A DNA stretch of 64,000 nt from the NCBI GenBank assembly GCA_016719055.1, contig JADKAW010000047.1:65137-129136 (forward strand). The letters run 5' to 3'. The notes under the pieces were generated by a model that searched no databases, had not been told where the DNA came from, and saw only the letters and a program-made list of their open reading frames with translations. Of the stretch, positions 42,595 through 50,743 are shown piece by piece. The position numbers were made by a program, and so were the translations under genes. The DNA comes from Candidatus Rhodoferax mariagerensis. Lineage in GTDB: Bacteria > Pseudomonadota > Gammaproteobacteria > Burkholderiales > Burkholderiaceae_C. How positions within the stretch are numbered: position 1 is the first letter of the stretch; each line of letters starts with the position of its first letter.

Positions 42595-42936
42595 GTGTCA
42601 GCGCCGATTGAATATTGACCCACCCTGCCGATCCAATATTGACCCAGGGCGGGTTGCTGGTTTTTGAATCAGCAACTGTGGATAAGTGTACTCAATAGCT
42701 GGTTTTGCTCTGCCTCCTTGTCTTTGAATGCGAGAAGGGGGAAATCCGCTACGGGCTACGCCCTTCGCTCCTTTCCCCTTTGCGCCATAAATCAATTCAG
42801 AAAACCGAAGTCAGGGGGCAGCCAAAAACCAGAAATTCTGTACACTTATCCACAGTTGCCAATTCAAAATTCGGCAACACGCCCTGGCTCAATATTGAAT
42901 CGGCAGGGTGGCTCAATATTCAATCGGCGCTGACAC
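42595..42936. mobile_element. Non-autonomous IS21-type element with long inverted arms
   Basis: A 342-bp element bounded by GTGTCAGCGCC and its inverse complement. Each arm of about 115 bp holds two direct copies of a motif of the form GATTGAATATTGASCCA, the repeated terminal repeats seen in IS21-family ends, followed by a segment with TGTGGATAA (42677-42685) or its complement (42846-42854), a perfect DnaA-box sequence. The middle 100 bp has no gene. Arms are imperfect but clearly inverse copies, so the element can fold into one long hairpin. No clear target duplication. Confidence 0.65.
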
Positions 42937-42947
42937 GCAGCTGGATT

Positions 42948-43078
42948 TAGCAAGCTCAGCGCTTACGTTACTGAACTGGAGCAGTCTCTCAAAGCTGACT
43001 CACTGCGCCCTAAAAAGGACAGACGCACAGCACGCGCCCTGTTTGCGCAAATCAAGGCCAGTGGCTACGTAGGCGGCT
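42948..43078 (+). pseudogene. Fragment of an IS21-family IstA-like transposase
   Basis: One frame reads KLSAYVTELEQSLKADSLRP, then KKDRRTARALFAQIKASGYVGG before a TAG. The RRTARALFxQIKxxGYxGGY pattern is typical of IstA-like transposases between the helix-turn-helix and the catalytic core. The rest of the gene is missing. It lies directly beside the IS21-type hairpin element, so both may derive from one insertion. Confidence 0.55.
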
Positions 43079-43173
43079 AGCGGCCCATTTGGGCGAATGC
43101 CAGCAAGCCTCTTGCAATTGACCGGCCCGCAGCCATCTTCAGCGAGTCCAACTTTTGTCCGAGGTCCCCTTCA

Positions 43174-44079
43174 ATGAGAAATCAGTCATTCATCAGCCGA
43201 GCACTCCAATGGCTCTTGGTCGCATCACTGCTTGGTTTCGGTTTTGCCATGGCGCAATCGGAGCCCACCTGAACCAGGTCTATGCCACAGCAAAAGAAGG
43301 CAAGCTGGAGCAGGCTCAGCTCATGATTCAACAAGTCCTGATTGCGCATCCAAACAGCGCCAAGGCTTTTTTGTTCGTAGCGAGCTTTACGCGCGCCAGG
43401 GTGACCTGCCCAGAGCACGCGAGTCCCTTGCCACCGCGGAAAAGCTGGCGCCAGGGCTACCCTTTGCCAAGGCAGACGCGGTGCAAAACCTGCGCAGCCA
43501 GCTTGCCGCGCCAAAAGCCGGGGCTGGGCTGAGCCAACATAAGCCTGCGCCTGTGGCCCCGCCGATGTCTGCACCCCGGCCCCTTCTTCATCTTCCTGGG
43601 CAATCCCGCTGCTGCTGGCAGGCGGTGTCATTGCTTTAGGTTACTTCCTGTTTCGCAAAAAGAAACCTGCGCCATTCGCACAACAGCCCCCCTATGCCAG
43701 CCCGGGTGGCCTGGGTGGACCGCAGAGCTTTGGTGTGGCCGGTGGTTACGGCGCGATGCAGCAAACCTATGGGCAACCGGGATACGGTCAGCCCGGTTAT
43801 GGTCAACCGGCCGGAAGTGGCCTGGGCGGTCGCATCATGGGTGGCGTGGCCACCGGACTGGCCGTTGGTGCCGGCGTGATGGCAGCGCAGGCGATTGGTC
43901 GCAACCTCATGGGCAACCATGACCAACCCGCTGGACAGGTCGACAAAGCTGACAACAACCAATTTCAACCTCTTGGTGGCAACACGGATATGGGCGGCCA
44001 GGACTTTGGCATCAGTGACACCAGCTCCTGGGATGACGGCGGCGGTGTGGACACCGGCGGGGACTGGGACAACAACTAG
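43174..44079 (+). pseudogene. Secreted TPR-type protein with Gly-rich membrane tail, three frameshifts
   Basis: Pieced together from four frame segments. 43174: signal peptide (WLLVASLLGFGFAMAQSE). About 43262-43368: LNQVYATAKEGKLEQAQLMI, a TPR-like helix pair. About 43368-43580: FVRSELYARQGDLPRARESL, the second repeat. About 43580-44079: a membrane helix (WAIPLLLAGGVIALGYFLF), basic residues, a Gly/Tyr/Gln repeat segment (QPGYGQPGYGQP) and an Asp/Gly-rich end. Each junction loses one base (near 43264, in the T run at 43367-43372, and near 43580); together they return to the original frame. The segments are protein-like throughout, so errors or very recent mutations are likely. Function unknown. 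Confidence 0.6.
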
Positions 44080-44331
44080 TCTCGGGTCGGCCAGGCGTCG
44101 CTACATTAGCTAGTGCCGTGCATGCCAATGGCGGCTGGCCTGACCGGACTTTCTGATAACTTGTCACCGAATTGCAGTCAGCGGACTTTACGCGTGCCAA
44201 GTCCGGGCCCAATCCTCAGCGCCAGTGCAAGAAAACCGGGGCTCACAAAAAAAGTGAAAGGCCACGCTTTCGAACTCTGGCGACTCTAATCTGATAGCCT
44301 TGACTCATTGCGTATTAGCGAAAGTTTTTAA

Positions 44332-44961
44332 ATGCCCTTGAGCACCTGGTGGCTGTTTGTGTTGATGACATTCGTGGTTTCCGCCACACCCGGACCCAAC
44401 ATGTTGTTGGTGATGAGCAGTAGCGCGCGACATGGCGTGCGAAGTGCTGTGGTGACAATGGCCGGTTGCATGACGGCCTTGCTGGCGATGATGAGCGTCT
44501 CGGCCGCTGGACTGGGCGCGCTGTTGCAGGCCTTTCCAACTGTCTTTGACGCCCTGCGCCTCATTGGGGCCGCTTACCTGGCCTATCTTGGCATCAAAAC
44601 CTGGCGCTCACCCGTGCAAGACCAGACGCCAGGCTCAGTTGGCACCCAGGCGCCCTCTGCAACATCGAATGCACTGTACCGACAAGGTTTCCTGGTGGCG
44701 GCCAGCAACCCCAAAGCGATTTTGTTTGCTGCAGCCTTCTTTCCCCAGTTCATCAACCCGGATTTGGCAAAGTTCCCTCAGTTTGCAATTCTGCTCACCA
44801 CCTTTTCAATCATCGAAGTCAGCTGGTACTTTGTCTACGCCCTGTCCGGCAAACGGCTGTCTGTCTATTTGCGACGCGCCGCGGTGATGCAGACCTTTAA
44901 CCGTCTCACGGGCGGAGCATTTGTTGGTTTCGCGGCACTGATGGCCGTGGCACGTGAGTGA
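44332..44961 (+). CDS. LysE family amino-acid exporter
   Basis: A 209-aa inner-membrane translocator with about six helices. The family signature is at the N-terminus (TPGPNMLLVMSSSARHG) and in the middle (QGFLVAASNPKAILFAAAFFPQF). LysE/RhtB proteins export amino acids such as lysine, threonine or homoserine lactones; the substrate here is not predictable. Confidence 0.92.
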   Translation: MPLSTWWLFVLMTFVVSATPGPNMLLVMSSSARHGVRSAVVTMAGCMTALLAMMSVSAAGLGALLQAFPTVFDALRLIGAAYLAYLGIKTWRSPVQDQTPGSVGTQAPSATSNALYRQGFLVAASNPKAILFAAAFFPQFINPDLAKFPQFAILLTTFSIIEVSWYFVYALSGKRLSVYLRRAAVMQTFNRLTGGAFVGFAALMAVARE

Positions 44962-44970
44962 CCCTCAACC

Positions 44971-45258
44971 GTGACGGCCACATCACTCACGCCCGATACC
45001 AAGTGCCTTGTGAAACAGGACTTCGCGTTTGAGTGCTGGACTGGCGTGACCGACTTGTTGGAGACGCGATGTGGGCGCAATCTTCCCTTGCTTGGAGGGG
45101 CATCGCCTGAGGTTATCGAACGGGTGCGGTTTGCCGTGCTCAAACTCAGCCACGGCAGTTTGAATGAACTGGTGCGGCACATCGACATAGCAAATACCGA
45201 TTGGCGTGACTCCCTGGTTGCTGCAGGTTACTTCGCTGGGTATTCTGGTCAACCGTGA
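44971..45258 (+). CDS. Hypothetical protein, 95 aa
   Basis: Starts with GTG 9 bp after the exporter gene and probably shares its transcript. The second half (ASPEVIERVRFAVLKLSHGS, ELVRHIDIANTDWRDSLVAA) is helical with alternating charge. No recognised domain, no signal peptide. The sequence looks like a genuine soluble protein; function unknown. Confidence 0.55.
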   Translation: MTATSLTPDTKCLVKQDFAFECWTGVTDLLETRCGRNLPLLGGASPEVIERVRFAVLKLSHGSLNELVRHIDIANTDWRDSLVAAGYFAGYSGQP

Positions 45259-45434
45259 CCGGCCATTCTGGTTTATCTTCGCAACGCACAGGGCAAGGAC
45301 TGCTTGTTGTAGCGAGGCGAATTTCTATTGCATCGGTACAGCTTCAGCGGCGAGGTTTGAGTTAGGATTCTGATTCATGGTCCGTTTGGCTTGTGTCGGA
45401 TAGTCATTTCGAGACTTTTTACAAAGGACGAACA

Positions 45435-46118
45435 ATGCCAAACAATAGTCTCGACGGCAAGCGGGTGCTCGTCACGCAGGCCGACATCTTCATGGGTCCT
45501 GTCCTGTGCGAGGTTTTTTCCAGGCACGGTGCCACAGTGATTGCAAATACCGACTCACTCCTGAGTGTTGGCGCACCAGCCACAATCGTCGCTGAAGCAG
45601 ACCGGGTCGATATTCTCGTTGCCAACTTGGCAATACCTGCACCGACCACCGCGGCAATCGAGGTCAGCGAGGATGAGTGGAGCGACACGTTCAATGCCCT
45701 AGTGCATCCGCTGGCCCGGTTGTGCCGGGCAGTTTTGCCATCAATGATTGAGCGTCGTGCTGGCAAGATTCTCGTCATGGGAAGCGCATCAGCCCTGCGT
45801 GGGATGAAGCGCGCTTCAACATACAGCGCTGCACGTGGCGCTCAACTTGCCTATGTGCAAGCCCTTGGTGTGGAGGTCGCAAACTTCAATGTTCAGGTGA
45901 ATGCAATCGCACAGAACTTCGTTGAAAACCCGACCTATTTCCCGCCTGAAATTCAAGCCAACCCGAGGTTCCAGGAACGTCTAAGGCGTGAGGTGCCGCT
46001 GGGACGCCTCGTTGGGGCCACGGAAGATGCCGAATTTGCTGCTTATCTCTGCAGCGAACCTGCCAATTGCTTTGTTGGACAGGTCTTTCCGGTCTGTGGT
46101 GGTTGGGTAATGCGCTAG
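45435..46118 (+). CDS. Halohydrin dehalogenase (SDR-related haloalcohol dehalogenase)
   Basis: A 227-aa enzyme expected to convert vicinal haloalcohols to epoxides and to open epoxides with small anions. The ATG at 45435 has AGGA before it. The fold is SDR-like, but the NAD-binding TGxxxGxG is replaced by VTQADIFMG, which fits the T-x4-F-x-G halide-pocket signature of halohydrin dehalogenases. The catalytic set is S-x12-Y-x3-R (GSASALRGMKRASTYSAAR), Arg replacing the SDR lysine, which separates this family from dehydrogenases. Later motifs NFVENPTYFPP, VPLGRL and GQVFPVCGGW also match it. Automatic annotation would probably call it an SDR oxidoreductase. No haloalkane or epoxide hydrolase gene is adjacent. 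Confidence 0.85.
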   Translation: MPNNSLDGKRVLVTQADIFMGPVLCEVFSRHGATVIANTDSLLSVGAPATIVAEADRVDILVANLAIPAPTTAAIEVSEDEWSDTFNALVHPLARLCRAVLPSMIERRAGKILVMGSASALRGMKRASTYSAARGAQLAYVQALGVEVANFNVQVNAIAQNFVENPTYFPPEIQANPRFQERLRREVPLGRLVGATEDAEFAAYLCSEPANCFVGQVFPVCGGWVMR

Positions 46119-46297
46119 TGCACTTGATGCCCAACCTGTTTTTGCGCCGGCTTCAGATGAAAGAGCTGAGTGGCTCCGGCCAGCCAATGCTCGTGACCGG
46201 CAACTGTGCAACTGTCCGCCATACATTGCTGAAATGCATGCTTAGCACAGGCCTTTCCCATTGAAGATACCTACATCAAGATGGGGCCGAGCTACAG

Positions 46298-46427
46298 CTA
46301 AAGTGGATCCCGGATTTAAGACAAGAATTTAAGATGACCTCAAATCCGGGAAATCCAAGACCATGAGTGAAACCAAGAAACGCAAAGTCCACACTCCGGA
46401 GTACAAAGCCAAGGTGGCGTTGGAAGC
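46298..46427 (+). mobile_element. Truncated left end of the IS3-family element
   Basis: Identical to the left end of the complete copy at 31060 (terminal repeat, leader and the first 65 bases of the transposase gene), then stops abruptly after GCGTTGGAAGC inside orfA. The break is internal to the IS, so a deletion rather than transposition made this junction. Confidence 0.85.
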
Positions 46428-46695
46428 CTATCTCGTAGGACGACAGTAAACGGCTACCGTCTTTCAGTGCGGCAAGATTGGCGGCACGGTCATGTTGGTC
46501 AAGGTCACCCCAGTCGCATTGCTGATGCCGACGCAAGAGGTCAAGAGGTTCAATGTGATGCTTGTCCATGAATGCCAAGGCACTTGGGGTTGCGACGATC
46601 TGACCGACCTGAAAAATCGGTACGGCACTGGATAAGGGGGAATCGGTTTTCTGCACGGGCGCAGGTGTGCTTTGGTGTCCATATGGGAACTCCAT
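46428..46695 (-). pseudogene. 3'-truncated plasmid-type gene (small conserved protein)
   Basis: From ATG 46695 on the minus strand the product reads MEFPYGHQSTPAPVQKTDSP, then FQVGQIVATPSALAFM, LLRRHQQCDWGDLDQHDRAA and LKDGSRLLSSYE, where it fuses into the IS3 remnant. This matches a widespread small protein of plasmids and integrative elements (QVGQIVATPGAL..CDWGDLDxEDxxxN..L..G.RILSSY), often mislabelled as a restriction subunit. The missing end normally holds about 25 residues (I-W-V-I-T-E type strand). Function unknown. Confidence 0.6.
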
Positions 46696-46818
46696 TTGAA
46701 TATGCGTTGGGAGGGGTGATATGCCCGCCAGAGGTGTCTAGCGGCGCATTGGTCATCAAGGCCAGTGAAGACCGGCTATTGAGGTGCAGCAGGCCACGTT
46801 GACCCGCTGTGGTGCGGA

Positions 46819-47334
46819 TTACTTGGCTTTACGAGCTGCCGCGATGTCTGGCCGCAGCGTGACTGCCGCATAAGCAAGAGGCATCACCATCTTCAAATGC
46901 CGAAAGTCAGCCGTAACCCTATGGTTCTCCGGGACCCAATTGGCGGGATCGAGGATGTAATTGAAAGCGGCCTGGTCGTTTTCGCCGCGTATATGAACCC
47001 AGACTACGGAACGGCCAAACTCCATCTGATCATTCCAGTCCACCGTGAGGATGGCCAAATCTGGGAGTGCCGCGATGGAATCCGCTTCCTTTTCTTCGCT
47101 GAAGACCAAGTTCCACTGGAAAAGCAGTTTGGACACCATATCGGGGTATACCCAAGCTGGACCATTTCGCGGCAGGCCAAACCGGAAGGCTTGTTCTTTA
47201 ATGTCGGCGAGGGTCTGATGTGTCACCATGGCGATGCAGGCCAGGCTGTCATCAATGCGTTCTTCAGCCAAGATGTGCCGATAAGGGACTTTGTAAGTGG
47301 CCGGGATTTGTATCGGTTCTTTGATCGTTGCCAT
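46819..47334 (-). CDS. Hypothetical accessory protein, 171 aa
   Basis: An intact frame with ATG at 47334. The sequence has a helical start with DDSLACIAMVTHQTLADIKE, central strands (ALPDLAILTVDWND, SVVWVHIRG) and ILDPANWVPE. The order Cys-Ala in a helix, a later buried strand with His, and DPxNW is reminiscent of papain-like C39-type folds, but this is a weak impression. It lies between plasmid-type remnants and the integrative element, so it is probably mobile-DNA cargo. Confidence 0.55.
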   Translation of the reverse strand: MATIKEPIQIPATYKVPYRHILAEERIDDSLACIAMVTHQTLADIKEQAFRFGLPRNGPAWVYPDMVSKLLFQWNLVFSEEKEADSIAALPDLAILTVDWNDQMEFGRSVVWVHIRGENDQAAFNYILDPANWVPENHRVTADFRHLKMVMPLAYAAVTLRPDIAAARKAK

Positions 47335-47734
47335 GCTGTGCTCCTGTTTCAGTTAAGGACTAAAGTGAAAGCGTCATGCAGCGAACACGCCAGGGGTTGA
47401 ACTGGTCCCAGAGAGAAAAGTTAAGAAAAAGGGATTTTGCTTGCGAGGATTGAGTGAAAACTCAGCTCGCTACTGTCATGGGCGCTGCTTACGCCGTGCT
47501 GCCAAGTCGGATTTCTCGACTTGGTGCGCTATTGTAATTGGAGCAAAATCAGGGGATTCAGCTAAATTACTTTGGCAAAAACGACCCTCCGGATATGGGC
47601 TTTGTTTGTGCGACTGGATTTTTGGCTAGAAAGACTGCCAATGAAATTCGCTGTTGCCCCAGGGAAACTCGAAAATTATGAACACTCCACTTGCCCAGCA
47701 GAATCAAAGCAGATTATTGGAGGCACAAAAACAA

Positions 47735-47766
47735 AACGCCGTTGCGACTTTAATCGCAACAGCGTT
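47735..47766. terminator. Hairpin before the integrative element
   Basis: AACGC-c-GTTGCGA pairs with TCGCAAC-a-GCGTT around a 6-nt loop: 12 base pairs with one mismatch. No T tract on either side, so function is open; it may shield flanking genes from element transcription. Confidence 0.4.
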
Positions 47767-47837
47767 GTGAGTTGACTTGTGAGTCGTTGCCTGTTAAGCT
47801 AAAAAGCTTTTATTAATCAACGACTTACAAATCCAAA

Positions 47838-47855
47838 TGGCGGAGTGGACGGGAC
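47838..47855. repeat. Outer attachment site (attR-like) copy of the tRNA-Asp 3' end
   Basis: TGGCGGAGTGGACGGGAC matches the 3' end of tRNA-Asp (56135-56152) at 17 of 18 positions in the same orientation, 8297 bp away. Upstream, both copies are preceded by GACTTACAA. This is the signature of a tyrosine-integrase element inserted into a tRNA 3' end. Confidence 0.75.
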
Positions 47856-48053
47856 AGTTATGCCCCAGTCCAAAAACCCATATAAATCAACCACTTAGGT
47901 AGTAGCTGGTTAAAAAAACTTGCTACCAGTATTGCTACCAGTAGACGAATCGTAGTTTATATCACATCTCCACACTCAAACTGACGTCTGCCAGGACGTT
48001 ACTACGGAATTGAACCTTAAAATTCAAAACTGTCGATCTGGGGGCGGAAGCTG

Positions 48054-48971
48054 ATGAAATTTGAACTTACTGACATGCGGCGGCGAGTTTCTGATGGAGA
48101 CTTGCTAAATGACTTGCGAACCGTTGCCAACAATCTTGGAAAACGGTCTTTAAAGCAACGCGATTACTGTAAAAAAAATGGTGCTCAATTTAATCTCAAA
48201 ACTGCGTTGCAGAGGTTTGGCAGTTGGGATGCAACCCTTGAAATCGCAGGACTCGAAGGTGAAAAAAGCCTTAAAGGTATGGAATATGGCGAAAAGGAAA
48301 TTAAGGAAGAAGCACTTTTAAACGACCTGATACGAGTATCAGAAGAGTTGCATAAACCCGACCTAACATTTTCGGATTATAACGAATTAGGAAAATACAC
48401 GTCCGAGACCTTTCGAGTCAGATTTGGCAGCTGGAATAAAGCAAAAGAAAAAGCAAAACTTCCAGTAAGCAAACTAATTAACAATTCAAATGAAGAATTA
48501 TTTCAAAATATTGTGGAGCTCTGGACGTTGCTGGGGCGACAACCAAAATATGGCGAAGTTGTAAGCCCGCATTCAAAATTCAATGGCTCAACATACGCCA
48601 GAAGATTTGGCTCATGGCGAGTAGCTCTTGACGCATTTATTGAATATGTAAACACTGATGTTGACTCGGTTCAAAATTTAGATTCAAAACCAGACTTGGT
48701 TCCATTGGGTAAATTTGACTCTAATATGTCACCATCACAAAAATCACCAAAAATAAAAAAGACTTCTCGAAATATAAATTTGCGAATGCGATGGACAATT
48801 TTAAAGCGGGATAACTTTTGCTGTCGAAAATGTGGCAACTCTCCCGCAAAGAATCCTTCAATTATTTTACATGTCGATCATATTTTACCATGGAGTAGAG
48901 GCGGAGAAACCATTTTTGAAAATCTCGAAACCCTTTGTGAAAAATGCAATTTAGGAAAAAGCAATTTGTAA
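48054..48971 (+). CDS. HNH endonuclease with homing-endonuclease-associated repeats
   Basis: A 305-aa AT-rich gene of the integrative element. Residues about 12-215 hold three copies of the homing-endonuclease-associated repeat, each ending in an FGSW motif (LQRFGSWDATLEIAGL, VRFGSWNKAKEKA and RRFGSWRVALDAFI), thought to bind DNA. The C-terminal HNH domain has RDNFCCRKCG, HVDHILPWSRGG and NLETLCEKCNLGKSN, with all zinc cysteines and the catalytic histidine. It may act as a selfish nuclease, a restriction enzyme without partner, or in element mobility. No intron surrounds it. Confidence 0.88.
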   Translation: MKFELTDMRRRVSDGDLLNDLRTVANNLGKRSLKQRDYCKKNGAQFNLKTALQRFGSWDATLEIAGLEGEKSLKGMEYGEKEIKEEALLNDLIRVSEELHKPDLTFSDYNELGKYTSETFRVRFGSWNKAKEKAKLPVSKLINNSNEELFQNIVELWTLLGRQPKYGEVVSPHSKFNGSTYARRFGSWRVALDAFIEYVNTDVDSVQNLDSKPDLVPLGKFDSNMSPSQKSPKIKKTSRNINLRMRWTILKRDNFCCRKCGNSPAKNPSIILHVDHILPWSRGGETIFENLETLCEKCNLGKSNL

Positions 48972-49034
48972 TACGGCCATAATTGATTTTTAGCTTTTGG
49001 CCTCATTGGGTAAGGTCGTATTTCATTACCAAAA

Positions 49035-49400
49035 TTACTTCTTAATCAATAGGTCTTCCAAATGTCCACCCTTGTCAAGGTGTGCCTTTACCCATTTAGG
49101 TCTTGGACCTTGACCACCAGCCCAAGTCTTATCAGGATTGGTAAGGTCTGCATACTTAGGTGTTTTCACAACTATTGGAGTAGTTGTGTCTTTCGCTACC
49201 CTAGCTTTCCTTGTCATCTTTGTAGGCTTCACTTCTACAATACTAATTTCTAAGTCTTCTGCGGTAAAGCCATAGGTTCTAATAATGGCTTTGGCTTTTA
49301 TTAATTCTGCATCGCGTGTTTTTTCCAATAGAACTTTGCGTTTTTCGGCAATAATTGCAGCCTCTTTTTCAAGAGACTCTAACGTGTCTTCGTTTTTCAT
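49035..49400 (-). CDS. H-NS-like nucleoid protein carried by the element
   Basis: A 121-aa xenogeneic-silencer-type protein. The N-terminal half is a coiled-coil oligomerisation region (LESLEKEAAIIAEKRKVLLE). The C-terminal DNA-binding part reads KYADLTNPDKTWAGGQGPRP then KWVKAHLDKGGHLEDLLI, matching the H-NS pattern (Y-x-D-P...TWxGxGxxPxW...GxxLxDFLI). Located in AT-rich mobile DNA, it probably represses the element's own genes or hides it from the host's H-NS circuits. It reads in the same direction as rep. Confidence 0.82.
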   Translation of the reverse strand: MKNEDTLESLEKEAAIIAEKRKVLLEKTRDAELIKAKAIIRTYGFTAEDLEISIVEVKPTKMTRKARVAKDTTTPIVVKTPKYADLTNPDKTWAGGQGPRPKWVKAHLDKGGHLEDLLIKK

Positions 49401-49435
49401 GTATGCAACTCACTGTTGTTAAAAGCGCATTTATA

Positions 49436-50743
49436 TCACGAAAAATCAAGCTCTGCATTAGCTTTTACGTGTCTCTGTGGTGTTAAAGCAACTTGCAATT
49501 TAGTATTTATTTCTTGTAATTTTAATTGTTGTAATAAGTCAACTTCGACTATTGCACGCTCAATCAAATCTTCTGCGACTTCTTGCGTTATCGCATTTAA
49601 TTCAAATAATTGCTCAATAGTATTGATGTTACGTTCTAAAGCTTTCGCGGCTGCAATTGGTGTATTCAATAGACGTTGTTTCGTGTAATCTTTGCAAAGT
49701 GCTTCAACTATTTCAATAGTAGCCATGTTGTTTGACAGCGATTGTCGTGCAGTGCGTAATATCATTGCTAAACCGTTTCTTTGGCTGTTTGGTTCAGTTG
49801 CCATTAAATGCTGTGATTGTGGATATTCAATGATATTAGCGGGTTCTGTTTTAGCTTCACCCTCTTTCTTTTTCCAGTCGCTAGGTGATGGAATTCCTAG
49901 TTTATTCGCTAATTGTCCAACATTAAAGCGGTCTCTACCTTGCATGGCTTTTGCAGCACGTATCCAATCCTCGCTTGCTTGTTTATCACCGCGTGCGGAG
50001 TCATCAAGCAATTGGAACATGGTTTTCAGGTCGCTTTTGCTCGATTTCTTGGTATCGTGGGAGGCTATTTCTTTTGCAATATAGTTCGGGTCAAAAGTAC
50101 CATCAACCATAATATCTAAACCCTTTTTACTACAACGTAGTCCGTACTTTCTTAATGCAGATTTCCACTTCTTTAATGCAATTTTCTTAAAAGCTTCCAT
50201 GTCTGTACCAGCTTTGTACGTAAATAGGTCATGTGGGTGAACGTGTAAGCCATTGGAGCCTATGGGGGTTTCAATAGCTCTAACCCTACCAATACAGCCA
50301 ATAGAGTCGAAATCACGTCGCATAGCCTTATAGAAGTCCGTCAATGCACTAAAAAAATTGGCTACAAACTTTGACCAATCACATTCACGTTGATGCCATG
50401 CCGTTAGTGTTAATAACCCCAATAGCAGACCCTCTTTTTTAACTGCACTCATGAGGAGTTGATTTATCCAATTCCGCATGTGAGCAGCTTTAACGGAAGA
50501 GCAATAAGAGCATAAATGAGCATTGCCACACAATGCTACATCGTGCATGGTTGACGTTATGTTACCGTTTGGATGTTGATGCACTGCTATTTGTGCCGTG
50601 TTTGAATTAACTGTATTATGTGCTTTTGCACGTCTGCACAACTTTACACCATCCCCAAGAATGTTTTTTTTAGTTAAGCGGTAATTACGATTTAGAAGGC
50701 TTGCGGCTTCATGTTGTTGTATGGCGGTAGCATTATATTTCAT
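49436..50743 (-). CDS. rep: Rolling-circle replication initiator (HUH, Rep_1-like)
   Basis: A 435-aa protein with the features of rolling-circle plasmid initiators: a zinc-like cluster CGNAHLCSYCSSVKA near residue 73, motif I LLTLTAWHQ near 112, the HUH metal site LHVHPHDLF near 167, and motif III YIAKEIASHDTKK near 222 with the nicking tyrosine. The C-terminal half is helical and Gln-rich. A Rep in an integrated element lets the excised circle replicate during transfer. A 31-bp perfect tandem repeat and the IS4 insertion lie in its upstream region, where its origin would be expected. Confidence 0.82.
   Translation of the reverse strand: MKYNATAIQQHEAASLLNRNYRLTKKNILGDGVKLCRRAKAHNTVNSNTAQIAVHQHPNGNITSTMHDVALCGNAHLCSYCSSVKAAHMRNWINQLLMSAVKKEGLLLGLLTLTAWHQRECDWSKFVANFFSALTDFYKAMRRDFDSIGCIGRVRAIETPIGSNGLHVHPHDLFTYKAGTDMEAFKKIALKKWKSALRKYGLRCSKKGLDIMVDGTFDPNYIAKEIASHDTKKSSKSDLKTMFQLLDDSARGDKQASEDWIRAAKAMQGRDRFNVGQLANKLGIPSPSDWKKKEGEAKTEPANIIEYPQSQHLMATEPNSQRNGLAMILRTARQSLSNNMATIEIVEALCKDYTKQRLLNTPIAAAKALERNINTIEQLFELNAITQEVAEDLIERAIVEVDLLQQLKLQEINTKLQVALTPQRHVKANAELDFS

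Larger units (their letters stand above)
47335..48053. other. Non-coding region at the integrative element edge
   Basis: No convincing gene. It holds a hairpin at 47735-47766 (arms AACGC plus GTTGCGA and their complements, 6-nt loop), the outer attachment-like repeat at 47838-47855, and two copies of TTGCTACCAG-like sequence around 47928-47943 that could be integrase arm sites. Confidence 0.45.

Noticed and set aside
42677..42854. Chromosomal replication origin because of DnaA boxes
   Set aside because: Only two boxes, both inside a mobile-element hairpin, without dnaA/dnaN or an unwinding region.
47838..47855. Second tRNA-Asp gene
   Set aside because: Only 18 bases of the tRNA 3' end are present; the cloverleaf is missing.
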